64,000 nt of DNA from Pseudomonas mandelii (GTDB lineage: Bacteria; Pseudomonadota; Gammaproteobacteria; Pseudomonadales; Pseudomonadaceae), in assembly GCF_006438925.1 (NCBI RefSeq), contig NZ_RCZA01000005.1, positions 62,001 to 126,000 of the forward strand. Reading direction: 5' to 3'. Below, one piece after another: positions 47,953-55,490 of this stretch; position 1 is the stretch's first letter; every line of letters starts with the position of its first letter. The notes under the pieces are model-generated. The model was not told the origin of the DNA and made no database searches. It saw only the letters and a list, made by a program, of their open reading frames with translations. The position numbers and the translations under genes are program-made.

Positions 47953-48043
47953 CCCTGTAGGAGCTGCCGAAGGCTGCGATCTTTTGATCTTGCCCTTAAA
48001 AAGCAGAATCAAAAGATCGCAGCCTTCGGCAGCTCCTACAGGG
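47953..48043. repeat. REP doublet (GTAGGAGCTGCCGAAGG type)
   Basis: Arms 47953-47988 and 48008-48043 are perfect 36-bp inverted copies with a 19-bp spacer. It lies between the converging DUF1348 and sfnG genes, a typical terminator position. Confidence 0.85.
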
Positions 48044-48053
48044 ACCGAGGAAA

Positions 48054-49148
48054 TCAGGCTATTGCAGCGGTGTGCTTGACCTGCGCCTTGGCTTCCAGCT
48101 CACGCACCAACGGCAACACCCGCTGACCGAAATATTCCACTTCTTCCTGGAAGTGCAGAAACCCCGCCAACACCAAATCCACGCCCACCGCTTTCAGCGC
48201 AACGATTCGCTCGGCAATCTGCTGCGGCGTACCGATTAGATTGGTCTTGAAACCGTCGTTGTACTGCACCAGATCCTCGAACGTCGACTTGGCCCAGTTG
48301 CCCTCACCCTCAGGTGACGCCCTGCCCGCCTGCTTCGCCGCATCGCCAAACGCATTCACCGCTTCCGGGTCCGCCTGATCGATGATTTGTGCCAGCACGG
48401 CTCGCGCTTCTTCTTCGGTGTCGCGGGCAATGACAAACGCGTTCACGCCGACCTTCACCGAATGATTGTTGGCCGCCGCCTTGGTGCGAATGTCATCGAC
48501 CTGGGCCTTGATGCCTTCCGGGGTGTTGCCGTTGGTGAAGTACCAGTCTGAAACCCGCGCCGCCATGTCCCGAGCCGCGCGAGAACTGCCACCCTGGAAG
48601 ATTTCCGGCTGACCCAGTGGTTTCGGTTTGAGGCTGTAGTTGTCGAAGCGATAGAAGTCGCCGCGAAAGCTAAAGTTGTCCTGGCTCCAGATGCCCTTCA
48701 GCGAGCGGATGAATTCTTCGGAGCGGCGATAACGCTCGTCATGTTCCAGCCAGTGTTCGCCAATCGCCTGGAATTCACCCTTGAACCAGCCACTGACAAT
48801 GTTCACCGCCACCCGGCCGTTAGTCAGCTGGTCGATGGTTGCCAATTGCTTGGCCGCCAGCGCCGGCTGCCAAGGGCCGGGCAGGATGGCGGCGATCACT
48901 TTCAGTCGGGTGGTGGCGGCCAGCAGGGCATGGCTGAAGGCGACGGATTCGTGCTGGTACTCGGCGCCGTAACCGGCGGTGAAGCGGATCTGCGTCAGGG
49001 CGTATTCAAACCCCGCCTCTTCGGCCAGTTGCGCCAGTTTGCGGTTGTAGTCGATGCCCCAGTGGGTGCGTTGCTCGATCTTGCTGACCACCAGCCCGCC
49101 GCTGACGTTCGGCACCCAGTAGGCAAATTTGACGGCTTGCTGACGCAT
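48054..49148 (-). CDS. sfnG: Dimethylsulfone monooxygenase
   Basis: This 364-residue FMNH2-dependent monooxygenase of the LLM (luciferase-like) class has VKFAYWVPNVSGGLVVSKIEQRT at the N-terminus, nearly diagnostic for SfnG. GRVAVNIVSGWFKGEF and IFQGGSSRAARDMAARVSDWYFTNG form the flavin and substrate site. It oxidises dimethylsulfone to methanesulfinate, releasing sulfur in sulfate-starved cells. ATG at 49148 has GAGG 8 bases upstream; ATG at 49154 is too close to it. A sigma-54-like promoter is 40 bp upstream. Confidence 0.9.
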   Translation of the reverse strand: MRQQAVKFAYWVPNVSGGLVVSKIEQRTHWGIDYNRKLAQLAEEAGFEYALTQIRFTAGYGAEYQHESVAFSHALLAATTRLKVIAAILPGPWQPALAAKQLATIDQLTNGRVAVNIVSGWFKGEFQAIGEHWLEHDERYRRSEEFIRSLKGIWSQDNFSFRGDFYRFDNYSLKPKPLGQPEIFQGGSSRAARDMAARVSDWYFTNGNTPEGIKAQVDDIRTKAAANNHSVKVGVNAFVIARDTEEEARAVLAQIIDQADPEAVNAFGDAAKQAGRASPEGEGNWAKSTFEDLVQYNDGFKTNLIGTPQQIAERIVALKAVGVDLVLAGFLHFQEEVEYFGQRVLPLVRELEAKAQVKHTAAIA

Positions 49149-49187
49149 TGGCATGTCCTCGGGACGTTAGGGAAGTCCTGGGGTGAG

Positions 49188-49203
49188 AGCAGCAACCGTG
49201 CCA
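49188..49203 (-). promoter_or_regulatory. Sigma-54 type -24/-12 promoter for sfnG
   Basis: On the minus strand TGGCACGGTTGCTGCT has GG and GC separated by exactly 10 bases. It differs from the consensus TGGCACG-N4-TTGCW at only one informative base (CTGC for TTGC). It would start transcription about 29 bases before sfnG. In P. putida sfn genes are driven by sigma-54 and the activator SfnR. Confidence 0.65.
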
Positions 49204-49254
49204 GCGCTTGAATCGCGACGGGTGACACTACGGCCCTGAGCCGAGCGAGAACCT

Positions 49255-49344
49255 TGTGGGAGCGGGTTTGCTCGCGAAAGCGGTATGTCAGCTAACGAAG
49301 ATGTTGAATGGCCCACCGCTTTCGCGAGCAAGCCCGCTCCCACA
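49255..49344. repeat. REP doublet (TGTGGGAGCGGGTTTG variant)
   Basis: Arms 49255-49284 and 49315-49344 are near-perfect 30-bp inverted copies with a 30-bp spacer. The left arm has GCGGGTTTGCTCGCG and the right GCGAGCAAGCCCGC, with one G-T pair in the hairpin. It sits between two divergent promoters. Confidence 0.8.
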
Positions 49345-49448
49345 GGAATCCGGGTGTGTCTGGGGCAATTTGCTGATGCACTGTTGGCGCAGCAACATCT
49401 GCAGCCGGGGAAAACCCGTACAAGCCCGTAATGACAGGCCTTTGAATT

Positions 49449-49464
49449 CGGCATGGACCGTGCA
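49449..49464 (+). promoter_or_regulatory. Weak sigma-54-like promoter for sfnB
   Basis: CGGCATGGACCGTGCA keeps the GG-N10-GC spacing of sigma-54 promoters and GTGC for TTGC, 40 bases before sfnB. Two bases of the -24 element differ from consensus. Confidence 0.35.
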
Positions 49465-49504
49465 ATCCCCAGTGACATCCACTGCCGACCCAAGGAGCCG
49501 TCCC

Positions 49505-50743
49505 ATGACCGAACACCAGGTAATCAATCCGCTGTCCATTGGCACCGACTATGAAGCGCTGGCCGCAAGGTTCCGGCCGATTTTCCAACGCATCGCCGCC
49601 GGTGCCGTTGAGCGCGAACAGTCCCGCAACCTTCCGTACGAACCGATTCAGTGGCTCAAGGACGCCGGGTTTGGCGCGGTGCGGGTGCCGATTGAATACG
49701 GCGGTGGCGGCGCCTCCCTGCCACAACTGTTTGAGCTGCTGATCGAATTGGCCGAAGCCGATTCCAACGTGCCTCAGGCCTTGCGCGGGCACTTCGCCTT
49801 TGCCGAGGATCGCTTGAACTCGGCGCCCGGGCCGGCGCGGGATCTGTGGTTCAAGCGCTTCGTAGACGGTGACATCGCCGGCAATGCCTGGACCGAAATC
49901 GGCAGCGTGGCGATTGGCGATGTCATCACTAAAGTCTCGCCTCACGGCGACCAATGGAGGCTCAACGGCGAGAAGTTCTACAGCACCGGCAGCCTGTTTT
50001 CCGACTGGATCGACGTGTACGCGCAACGCAGCGACACCGGCGGCGACGTGATTGCCGCGGTCCGAACCCGCCAGCCGGGCATCGTGCAGAGCGACGACTG
50101 GGACGGTTTCGGCCAGCGCACTACCGGCAGTGGTACTTCACGGTTTATCGATGCCGACGTGGAGGCCGAGAACATCATCGACTTCGCCACCCGCTTCAAA
50201 TACCAGACCGCGTTTTATCAGTTGGTGCTGCTGGCGACCCTGGCCGGGATCGGTCGTGCGGCGTTGCGCGATGTGGCTCATCAGGTGCGTGAACGCAAAC
50301 GCATCTACAGCCATGGCAATGCGCAGCACGTCAGCCAGGATTCGCAGGTGCAGCAAGTGGTCGGTGAAATCGCGGCACTGGTGTATGCGGCCGAAGCCAG
50401 CGCCGTGAAGGCTGCGCAACCGGCGCAGCGGGCTTATCTGGCGCGATTCTCGGGTGATGAAGCCTTGGAACAAGAAGCGAATGTCGCGGCGGAAATCGAA
50501 TCGGCCAAGGCTCAGGTGGTGGTGTCGGAGCTGATCCAGCGAGCGACCACAGAGCTGTTCAATGCACTGGGGGCTTCGGATACGCGGGTGGGTAAATCGC
50601 TGGACCGGCACTGGCGCAATGCGCGGACGGTGTCGTCGCACAATCCGGTGATCTACAAGGCACGAATTGTCGGGGACTGGGCGATCAACGGGACCGAGCC
50701 ACCGTTTGTGTGGCAGATCGGCAATGGTCCACAGCCAAAGTGA
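49505..50743 (+). CDS. sfnB: SfnB family sulfur acquisition oxidoreductase
   Basis: This 412-residue acyl-CoA-dehydrogenase-fold flavoprotein has YEPIQWLKDAGFGAVRVPIEYGGGGASLPQLFELLIELAEADSNV, GNAWTEIG, and late RVGKSLDRHWRNARTVSSHNPVIYKARIVGDWAINGTEPP, the pattern of SfnB/DszC-like desulfurisation proteins. It lacks the catalytic Glu of acyl-CoA dehydrogenases, as expected for a monooxygenase-type member. It is divergent from sfnG and probably shares its sulfur-starvation control. The start at 49505 is preceded by AAGGAG. Confidence 0.88.
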   Translation: MTEHQVINPLSIGTDYEALAARFRPIFQRIAAGAVEREQSRNLPYEPIQWLKDAGFGAVRVPIEYGGGGASLPQLFELLIELAEADSNVPQALRGHFAFAEDRLNSAPGPARDLWFKRFVDGDIAGNAWTEIGSVAIGDVITKVSPHGDQWRLNGEKFYSTGSLFSDWIDVYAQRSDTGGDVIAAVRTRQPGIVQSDDWDGFGQRTTGSGTSRFIDADVEAENIIDFATRFKYQTAFYQLVLLATLAGIGRAALRDVAHQVRERKRIYSHGNAQHVSQDSQVQQVVGEIAALVYAAEASAVKAAQPAQRAYLARFSGDEALEQEANVAAEIESAKAQVVVSELIQRATTELFNALGASDTRVGKSLDRHWRNARTVSSHNPVIYKARIVGDWAINGTEPPFVWQIGNGPQPK

Positions 50744-50765
50744 TGTGTTGTTTGGGCTGACGCCA

Positions 50766-50837
50766 TCGCGAGCAGGCTCGCTCCCACATTGATCTGTGCA
50801 CGCCGCAAATCCCCTGTGGGAGCGAGCCTGCTCGCGA
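50766..50837. repeat. REP doublet (TGTGGGAGCGAGCC type)
   Basis: Arms 50766-50788 and 50815-50837 are perfect 23-bp inverted copies with a 26-bp spacer. It lies between sfnB and the TauE/SafE permease gene and is the last REP in the window. Confidence 0.85.
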
Positions 50838-50932
50838 AGAGGCCAGACAGGTCGCCGCTAGAGTTGGATATAGGTAAGATATCGGCCCTTCCCCGCAGCC
50901 CCGTTCTGCACCCCGCCGAATAAGCCGATTCC

Positions 50933-51712
50933 ATGCCTTTCGAACTCAGTGTTGACCTCACCACCCTGGCCATTCTGGCCCTCGTCGCTTTCATTGCCGG
51001 TTTCATCGACGCCATTGCCGGCGGCGGCGGTCTGTTGACCACCCCGGCGCTGCTGACCGCTGGCCTGCCGCCGCATCTGGTGTTGGGCACCAACAAACTC
51101 AGTTCGACGTTTGGCTCGGCCACCGCCAGTTTCACCTTCTACCGACGCAAGCTGTTCCATCCCAAGCAATGGATGCACGCCATTGTCGGCACGCTGGTGG
51201 GCGCGTTGACCGGTGCTGTGGTCGCTCACTACCTGCCGGCCGAATGGCTGAACAAGATGCTCCCGGTGATCGTTTTCGGCTGCGGCGTCTATCTGTTGTT
51301 TGGCGGCACGCCGAAAGCACCGCTGGACAGCGACGCACCGATCAAGAAAAAGTGGCAATCGACCCAAGGCTTCGGCCTGGGTTTTTACGACGGCGTGGCC
51401 GGTCCCGGCACGGGTGCGTTCTGGACCGTCAGCACGATGCTGATGTACCCCATCGACCTGGTGAAGGCCAGCGGTGTGGCGCGCAGCATGAACTTCGTCA
51501 GCAACATTGCGGCGTTGTCGGTGTTCGTGTTTTCCGGGCAGGTGGACTGGATCATCGGCCTGAGCATGGGCCTGTCGGTGATGGTCGGGGCGTTTTTCGG
51601 GGCTCGCACCGCCATCAGCGGCGGTGCGAAGTTCATTCGCCCGGTGTTCATCACCGTGGTACTGGGCTTGACCGTGCGGTTAGCCTGGCAACACTGGTTC
51701 AGCGTGGCCTAA
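50933..51712 (+). CDS. TauE/SafE (TSUP) family sulfite/organosulfonate exporter
   Basis: This 259-residue membrane protein has about eight helices in two repeats. The motif [48 protein letters not shown] is typical, with the repeated [15 protein letters not shown] in the second half. Members move sulfite, sulfoacetate or similar anions. Next to sfn genes it may export sulfite or take part in sulfonate handling. Its last 33 bases overlap the convergent nudC gene. Confidence 0.85.
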   Translation: MPFELSVDLTTLAILALVAFIAGFIDAIAGGGGLLTTPALLTAGLPPHLVLGTNKLSSTFGSATASFTFYRRKLFHPKQWMHAIVGTLVGALTGAVVAHYLPAEWLNKMLPVIVFGCGVYLLFGGTPKAPLDSDAPIKKKWQSTQGFGLGFYDGVAGPGTGAFWTVSTMLMYPIDLVKASGVARSMNFVSNIAALSVFVFSGQVDWIIGLSMGLSVMVGAFFGARTAISGGAKFIRPVFITVVLGLTVRLAWQHWFSVA

Positions 51713-52510
51713 GCGCCGCGCTACATAGACGTCGATCAGGTAACGGGCAATCGATTTTGACGCCGGCAACGGCGGCAGCTCATGAACGTTGAACCACTGG
51801 GCGTCTTCGATCTCGTCTTCCTGGCACACAATCTCGCCACCGGCGTATTCGGCATGGAAACCCAGCATCATCGAATGCGGGAACGGCCAGCACTGGCTGC
51901 CCATGTACTGGATGTTCTTGACCTCGATCTGCACTTCTTCACGGACCTCGCGAATCAGGCAGTCTTCGGCGGACTCGCCCGGTTCGGCAAACCCTGCCAA
52001 CGTGCTGTAGACCCCGGTGACAAAGCGCGGCGAACGCGCCAGCAGGACTTCATCGCCCCGGGTTACCAGTACGATCATGCTCGGCGAAATGCGCGGGTAG
52101 CTGCGTAAATCACACGGCTCGCAATACATCGCCCGTTCCCGGGTCACCTGGGTCATCGCCTGCCCGCAGTTACCGCAAAAGCGGTGTTCGCGGGCCCAGG
52201 TGCCGATTTGCGCGGCATAACCGAGCACCTTGTAAACCGTATGGTCGCCTTCGAGCATGAAAGCCCGTAGCCCCTTCCAGTTGCAGCCCGGCACGTCGCT
52301 GTGACTGCGCAGCTCCAGCAAATAGACCGGTTCGCCGTCCAGGTGACCGATGCCATGTTCGGCAAGGATCGACAGGTCCTGACGCTTGAGCCATTCACGC
52401 GGGAACAGCGCGCCATTGTCATCGAACAAAAAGCCTTCGGGGCTGCGCGCTACCGCCCAGCCGCCGGGTTGGTCGGTGTCCAGTACTGCAGTGGTCCAGC
52501 GTGAAGTCAT
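51680..52510 (-). CDS. nudC: NADH pyrophosphatase / NAD-cap decapping Nudix hydrolase
   Basis: This 276-residue enzyme has an N-terminal domain, a zinc ribbon with C112, C115, C130 and C133, and a Nudix box [23 protein letters not shown] at 173-195. NudC hydrolyses NADH to NMNH and AMP and removes NAD caps from RNA. The family motif SQPWPFPxS reads SQCWPFPHS here (205-213), with Cys in place of the first Pro. It is encoded 6 bases downstream of a crotonase gene on the same strand. Confidence 0.92.
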   Translation of the reverse strand: MTSRWTTAVLDTDQPGGWAVARSPEGFLFDDNGALFPREWLKRQDLSILAEHGIGHLDGEPVYLLELRSHSDVPGCNWKGLRAFMLEGDHTVYKVLGYAAQIGTWAREHRFCGNCGQAMTQVTRERAMYCEPCDLRSYPRISPSMIVLVTRGDEVLLARSPRFVTGVYSTLAGFAEPGESAEDCLIREVREEVQIEVKNIQYMGSQCWPFPHSMMLGFHAEYAGGEIVCQEDEIEDAQWFNVHELPPLPASKSIARYLIDVYVARRLGHAEPVLPG

Positions 52511-52516
52511 TTTTAA

Positions 52517-53329
52517 TCAGTCCAGAAATTCGGGTTTCTGTTTGCTCATATGGGCGGCCATGGCCACGCGCAGATCGGTGGATTGCAGCATGGCGGCGTT
52601 CCAGGTGGCGACGTATTCGAGGCCGTCATCGATGCGATGGTCGCGCATGTAGCTGATCATCTCTTTGGTGCCGGTGATCGCAATCGGTGACTTGCTGGCG
52701 ATCTCGCGGGCTATGCCCATGACACCGTCGAGCAGGCTGGCGGTGTCGCTGTAAACGCGATTGACCAGGCCCATGTCACGCGCTTCTTCGGCACCAAACG
52801 TGCGACCAGTGTAAGCCAGTTCACGCAGCATGCCGTCACCGATGATCCGCGGCAAGCGTTGCAAAGTGCCAACGTCGGCCGCCATGCCGATGTCGATTTC
52901 CTTGATCGAGAATTGCGCATCTTCGGCGGCGTAACGCATGTCGCAAGCCGAAATCAAATCAATGGCGCCCCCCAGACAATAACCCTGAACCGCAGCCAGT
53001 ACCGGCTTGCGGCAATTGTCGACGGCATTGAATGACGCTTGCAGGGCGAGGATCTTGCGGCGCAGCAGGCGCGCGTTGCGCCCCACGTCCTTGCCCAGTT
53101 CATTGGCCACGCCGGCCAGCATCATCAGGTCGATGCCAGAAGAAAAGTGCTTACCCGCACCACTGAGCACCACCACCCGGACTTCGTCGGTGTCGTCGAC
53201 CCACTGGAAAATCTCGATGATCTCGCTCCAGAACGCGGCATTCATCGAATTGATCTTTTCCGGCCGGTGGATCTGCACATGGGCGATTTTATCGGCCAGT
53301 TCGACGGTGAACGCAGTGTACTGAGACAT
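52517..53329 (-). CDS. Dienoyl-CoA isomerase-like crotonase
   Basis: This 270-residue crotonase-fold protein differs from hydratases: its active site reads GGAIDLISACDMRYAAEDAQFSIKEIDIGMAADVGTLQRLP. The Asp-Glu-Asp pattern (AID, KEID, AADVG) matches ECH1, the delta3,5-delta2,4-dienoyl-CoA isomerase used for unsaturated fatty acids. The first segment is HFSSGIDLMML. It is probably cotranscribed with nudC. The exact substrate is inferred. Confidence 0.83.
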   Translation of the reverse strand: MSQYTAFTVELADKIAHVQIHRPEKINSMNAAFWSEIIEIFQWVDDTDEVRVVVLSGAGKHFSSGIDLMMLAGVANELGKDVGRNARLLRRKILALQASFNAVDNCRKPVLAAVQGYCLGGAIDLISACDMRYAAEDAQFSIKEIDIGMAADVGTLQRLPRIIGDGMLRELAYTGRTFGAEEARDMGLVNRVYSDTASLLDGVMGIAREIASKSPIAITGTKEMISYMRDHRIDDGLEYVATWNAAMLQSTDLRVAMAAHMSKQKPEFLD

Positions 53330-53890
53330 GGCAGTGATCCTTTACCGGCAAAAAATGAGGCCCGAACTATACCAAGGCATCAGGGCCGGCCGTAAGGCAG
53401 CGGTTAAGCCAAAGACGGGACTTGCCAGCCGCGCACCATAACAGTGCGCGAGCATTGCCCCGCTTCGCACATTCATGTGACATCTCGAATATTTTTTGAG
53501 GCAAAAAGGTAAAAAAACATGCCCTTCGTCGGTGCGTTCCTCCCTCCAAGCGGTACGTCCGTACCTCTTTAAACCGATTGTCGAACAATTTTGCCATCTG
53601 GCCTCCCCCGCTCTAAGTTCTGGCCTAGACTCAGTTCCGCGGGTCGAAACCGGCCGGTCACAAAGCGGAAAGAAAGTCGAAACTTTTGCCGGTCGTGACG
53701 GGTCAGGTTAAAGGGAGGTGCGTTGCGACTGGTGCAATCCTTGCAACGATCTCTACAGCCATTCTGCTTCATCGTATTGGAAGCCCTTGCTCACCGATGC
53801 GTAGCGCGTTTGCGCCCGGCCACAGGAATTGGCCACGAAACACCGTTTGTGCCAGACCTAAGAATTAGATCAACAACACGGGAGATTCAT
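53330..53890. other. Intergenic region before glgA, 561 bp
   Basis: This divergent gap holds the promoters of the crotonase gene and of the glgA operon. Visible structure: a perfect inverted repeat CGCGCAC-CATAACA-GTGCGCG at 53430-53450, and a near direct repeat starting GTCGAAAC at 53643 and again at 53676, each followed by a CCGGTC motif. Frames that run into glgA from 53723 lack a ribosome site. I see no other gene. Confidence 0.45.
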
Positions 53891-55477
53891 ATGATCAGTG
53901 CGGCTTTAGATATTCAGGGAGAACGTGCTCATCAGCAGGTCGGCGAAACGAGCGCCGTGAGCGCCCCCAGTCACCAATCGATCAGCGTCCCCGGCACCAA
54001 GACGCTGGCACCGGTGGCCAGTCAGAATCCCAACAAGAAGAAAGTGCTGTTCGTCACCTCGGAGATCGCCGATCTGGTGAAAACCGGTGGTCTGGGCGAC
54101 GTTTCCGCAGCGCTGCCGCGAGCCATGGCTCACTTGCACGATGTACGAGTGTTGATCCCCGGTTACCCGCAAGTGCTGCACAGCGAAAACCCGATTCATA
54201 TCATTGGTGAACTCGGTGGTCACGCCGCCTTGCCTCCCTGCAAGATCGGGCGCATGGACATGCCCGACGGTCTGGTCATTTATGTGTTGATCTGCCCCGA
54301 GCTCTACGAGCGCGAGGGTTCGCCTTACGGCGCCAACAACGGCCGCGACTGGCCGGACAATCACATCCGTTTCGCCCGCCTGGGCCTGGCAGCCGCCGAC
54401 ATCGCCGCCAATCTTGCACAAATTCACTGGTGCCCGGACCTGGTGCACGCCCATGACTGGCCTGCCGGTCTGGCGCCCGCTTACATGCACTGGCGTGGAC
54501 AACGTACCCCGACGCTGTTCACCATTCATAACCTCGCCTACCAGGGCGTAACCAGTCTTGGCTCGTGCCCGGAACTGGGTATTCCCCTGCATGCCTTGCA
54601 ACAGGAAGGCATGGAGTTCTACGGCAAGATGTCGTTCCTCAAGGCCGGCATGGCTTATTCGAGCCACATCACCACCGTCAGCGCCACCTATGCCCAGGAA
54701 ATCACCACCCCGGCCTTCGGCTGCGGTCTCGACGGTTTTCTTTCCGCCAAGACCCAGCAAGGTCTGCTCAGTGGTATTCCCAACGGCATCGATGAAAGCT
54801 GGGACGCCGCCACCGACCCGCACCTGTTCTGCCCCTTCAAAATTGGCGATTGGGAAGGCAAAGCGGTCAACGCCGCCCACGTGCGTGACCTGTTCGGCCT
54901 GGAAGATTCCGACGGTCCGCTGTTCGCCGTGGTTTCGCGACTGGTCTATCAGAAAGGCCTGGACCTGACCGAAGCCGTCTCCGAGTACATCGTCAAGTCT
55001 GGCGGGCAGATCGCGATCATCGGTCGTGGCGAGCCGGAAGAAGAACAAGCCATGCGTGAACTGGCCCTGCGCTTTCCAGGCCAGATCGGCGTGCGCATCG
55101 GTTTCAACGAGACCGACGCCCGTCGCATGTTCGCCGGCAGTGACTTCCTGCTGATGCCTTCGCGTTACGAGCCTTGCGGGCTGAGCCAGATGTACGCTCA
55201 GCGCTTCGGTTCGTTGCCGGTGGCACGCAACACCGGGGGTTTGGCCGACACCATTGAAAACGGCGTGACCGGTTTTCTGTTCGACGAATCCACGGCCGAA
55301 AGTTACGAGGAAGCCCTGAGCCGGGCCTTCAAGGTTTTTGCCTTCCCCGACCTGCTCAATGCCATGCGCTGCCGGGCCATGGCCGCGCCTTTCAACTGGT
55401 GCAAGGCGGTCGAACCGTACGCCGAACTCTACGAAAAACTGGTGACCAAGGCGCTGGGTAAATCGGGCAAACATTAA
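53891..55477 (+). CDS. glgA: Glycogen synthase
   Basis: This 528-residue GT5 glycosyltransferase should elongate alpha-1,4-glucan from a nucleotide-glucose donor. The donor-binding KTGGLGD starts at K64, after a roughly 48-residue low-complexity N-terminal extension absent from E. coli GlgA. HAHDWPAGLAPAY, IPNGIDESWDAATD and PSRYEPCGLSQMYAQRFGSLPVARNTGGLADT complete the family pattern. ATG at 53891 follows GGGAGA. It heads the operon glgA-treZ-malQ-treY-DUF2934-glgX, the same order as in P. aeruginosa. No glgC is in the window. Confidence 0.93.
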   Translation: MISAALDIQGERAHQQVGETSAVSAPSHQSISVPGTKTLAPVASQNPNKKKVLFVTSEIADLVKTGGLGDVSAALPRAMAHLHDVRVLIPGYPQVLHSENPIHIIGELGGHAALPPCKIGRMDMPDGLVIYVLICPELYEREGSPYGANNGRDWPDNHIRFARLGLAAADIAANLAQIHWCPDLVHAHDWPAGLAPAYMHWRGQRTPTLFTIHNLAYQGVTSLGSCPELGIPLHALQQEGMEFYGKMSFLKAGMAYSSHITTVSATYAQEITTPAFGCGLDGFLSAKTQQGLLSGIPNGIDESWDAATDPHLFCPFKIGDWEGKAVNAAHVRDLFGLEDSDGPLFAVVSRLVYQKGLDLTEAVSEYIVKSGGQIAIIGRGEPEEEQAMRELALRFPGQIGVRIGFNETDARRMFAGSDFLLMPSRYEPCGLSQMYAQRFGSLPVARNTGGLADTIENGVTGFLFDESTAESYEEALSRAFKVFAFPDLLNAMRCRAMAAPFNWCKAVEPYAELYEKLVTKALGKSGKH

Positions 55478-55490
55478 GAGGTTTTCAAAG

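Larger units (their letters stand above)
49149..49504. other. Divergent sfnG-sfnB intergenic region, 356 bp
   Basis: This gap holds a sigma-54-like promoter for sfnG (49188-49203, minus), a REP doublet in the middle (49255-49344) and a weaker sigma-54-like sequence before sfnB (49449-49464). I see no gene. Confidence 0.5.

Noticed and set aside
17785..50837. Repeated 24-49 bp units as a possible CRISPR array
   Set aside because: The units are inverted pairs scattered over 33 kb, not regularly spaced direct repeats, and no cas gene is present; they are REP doublets.
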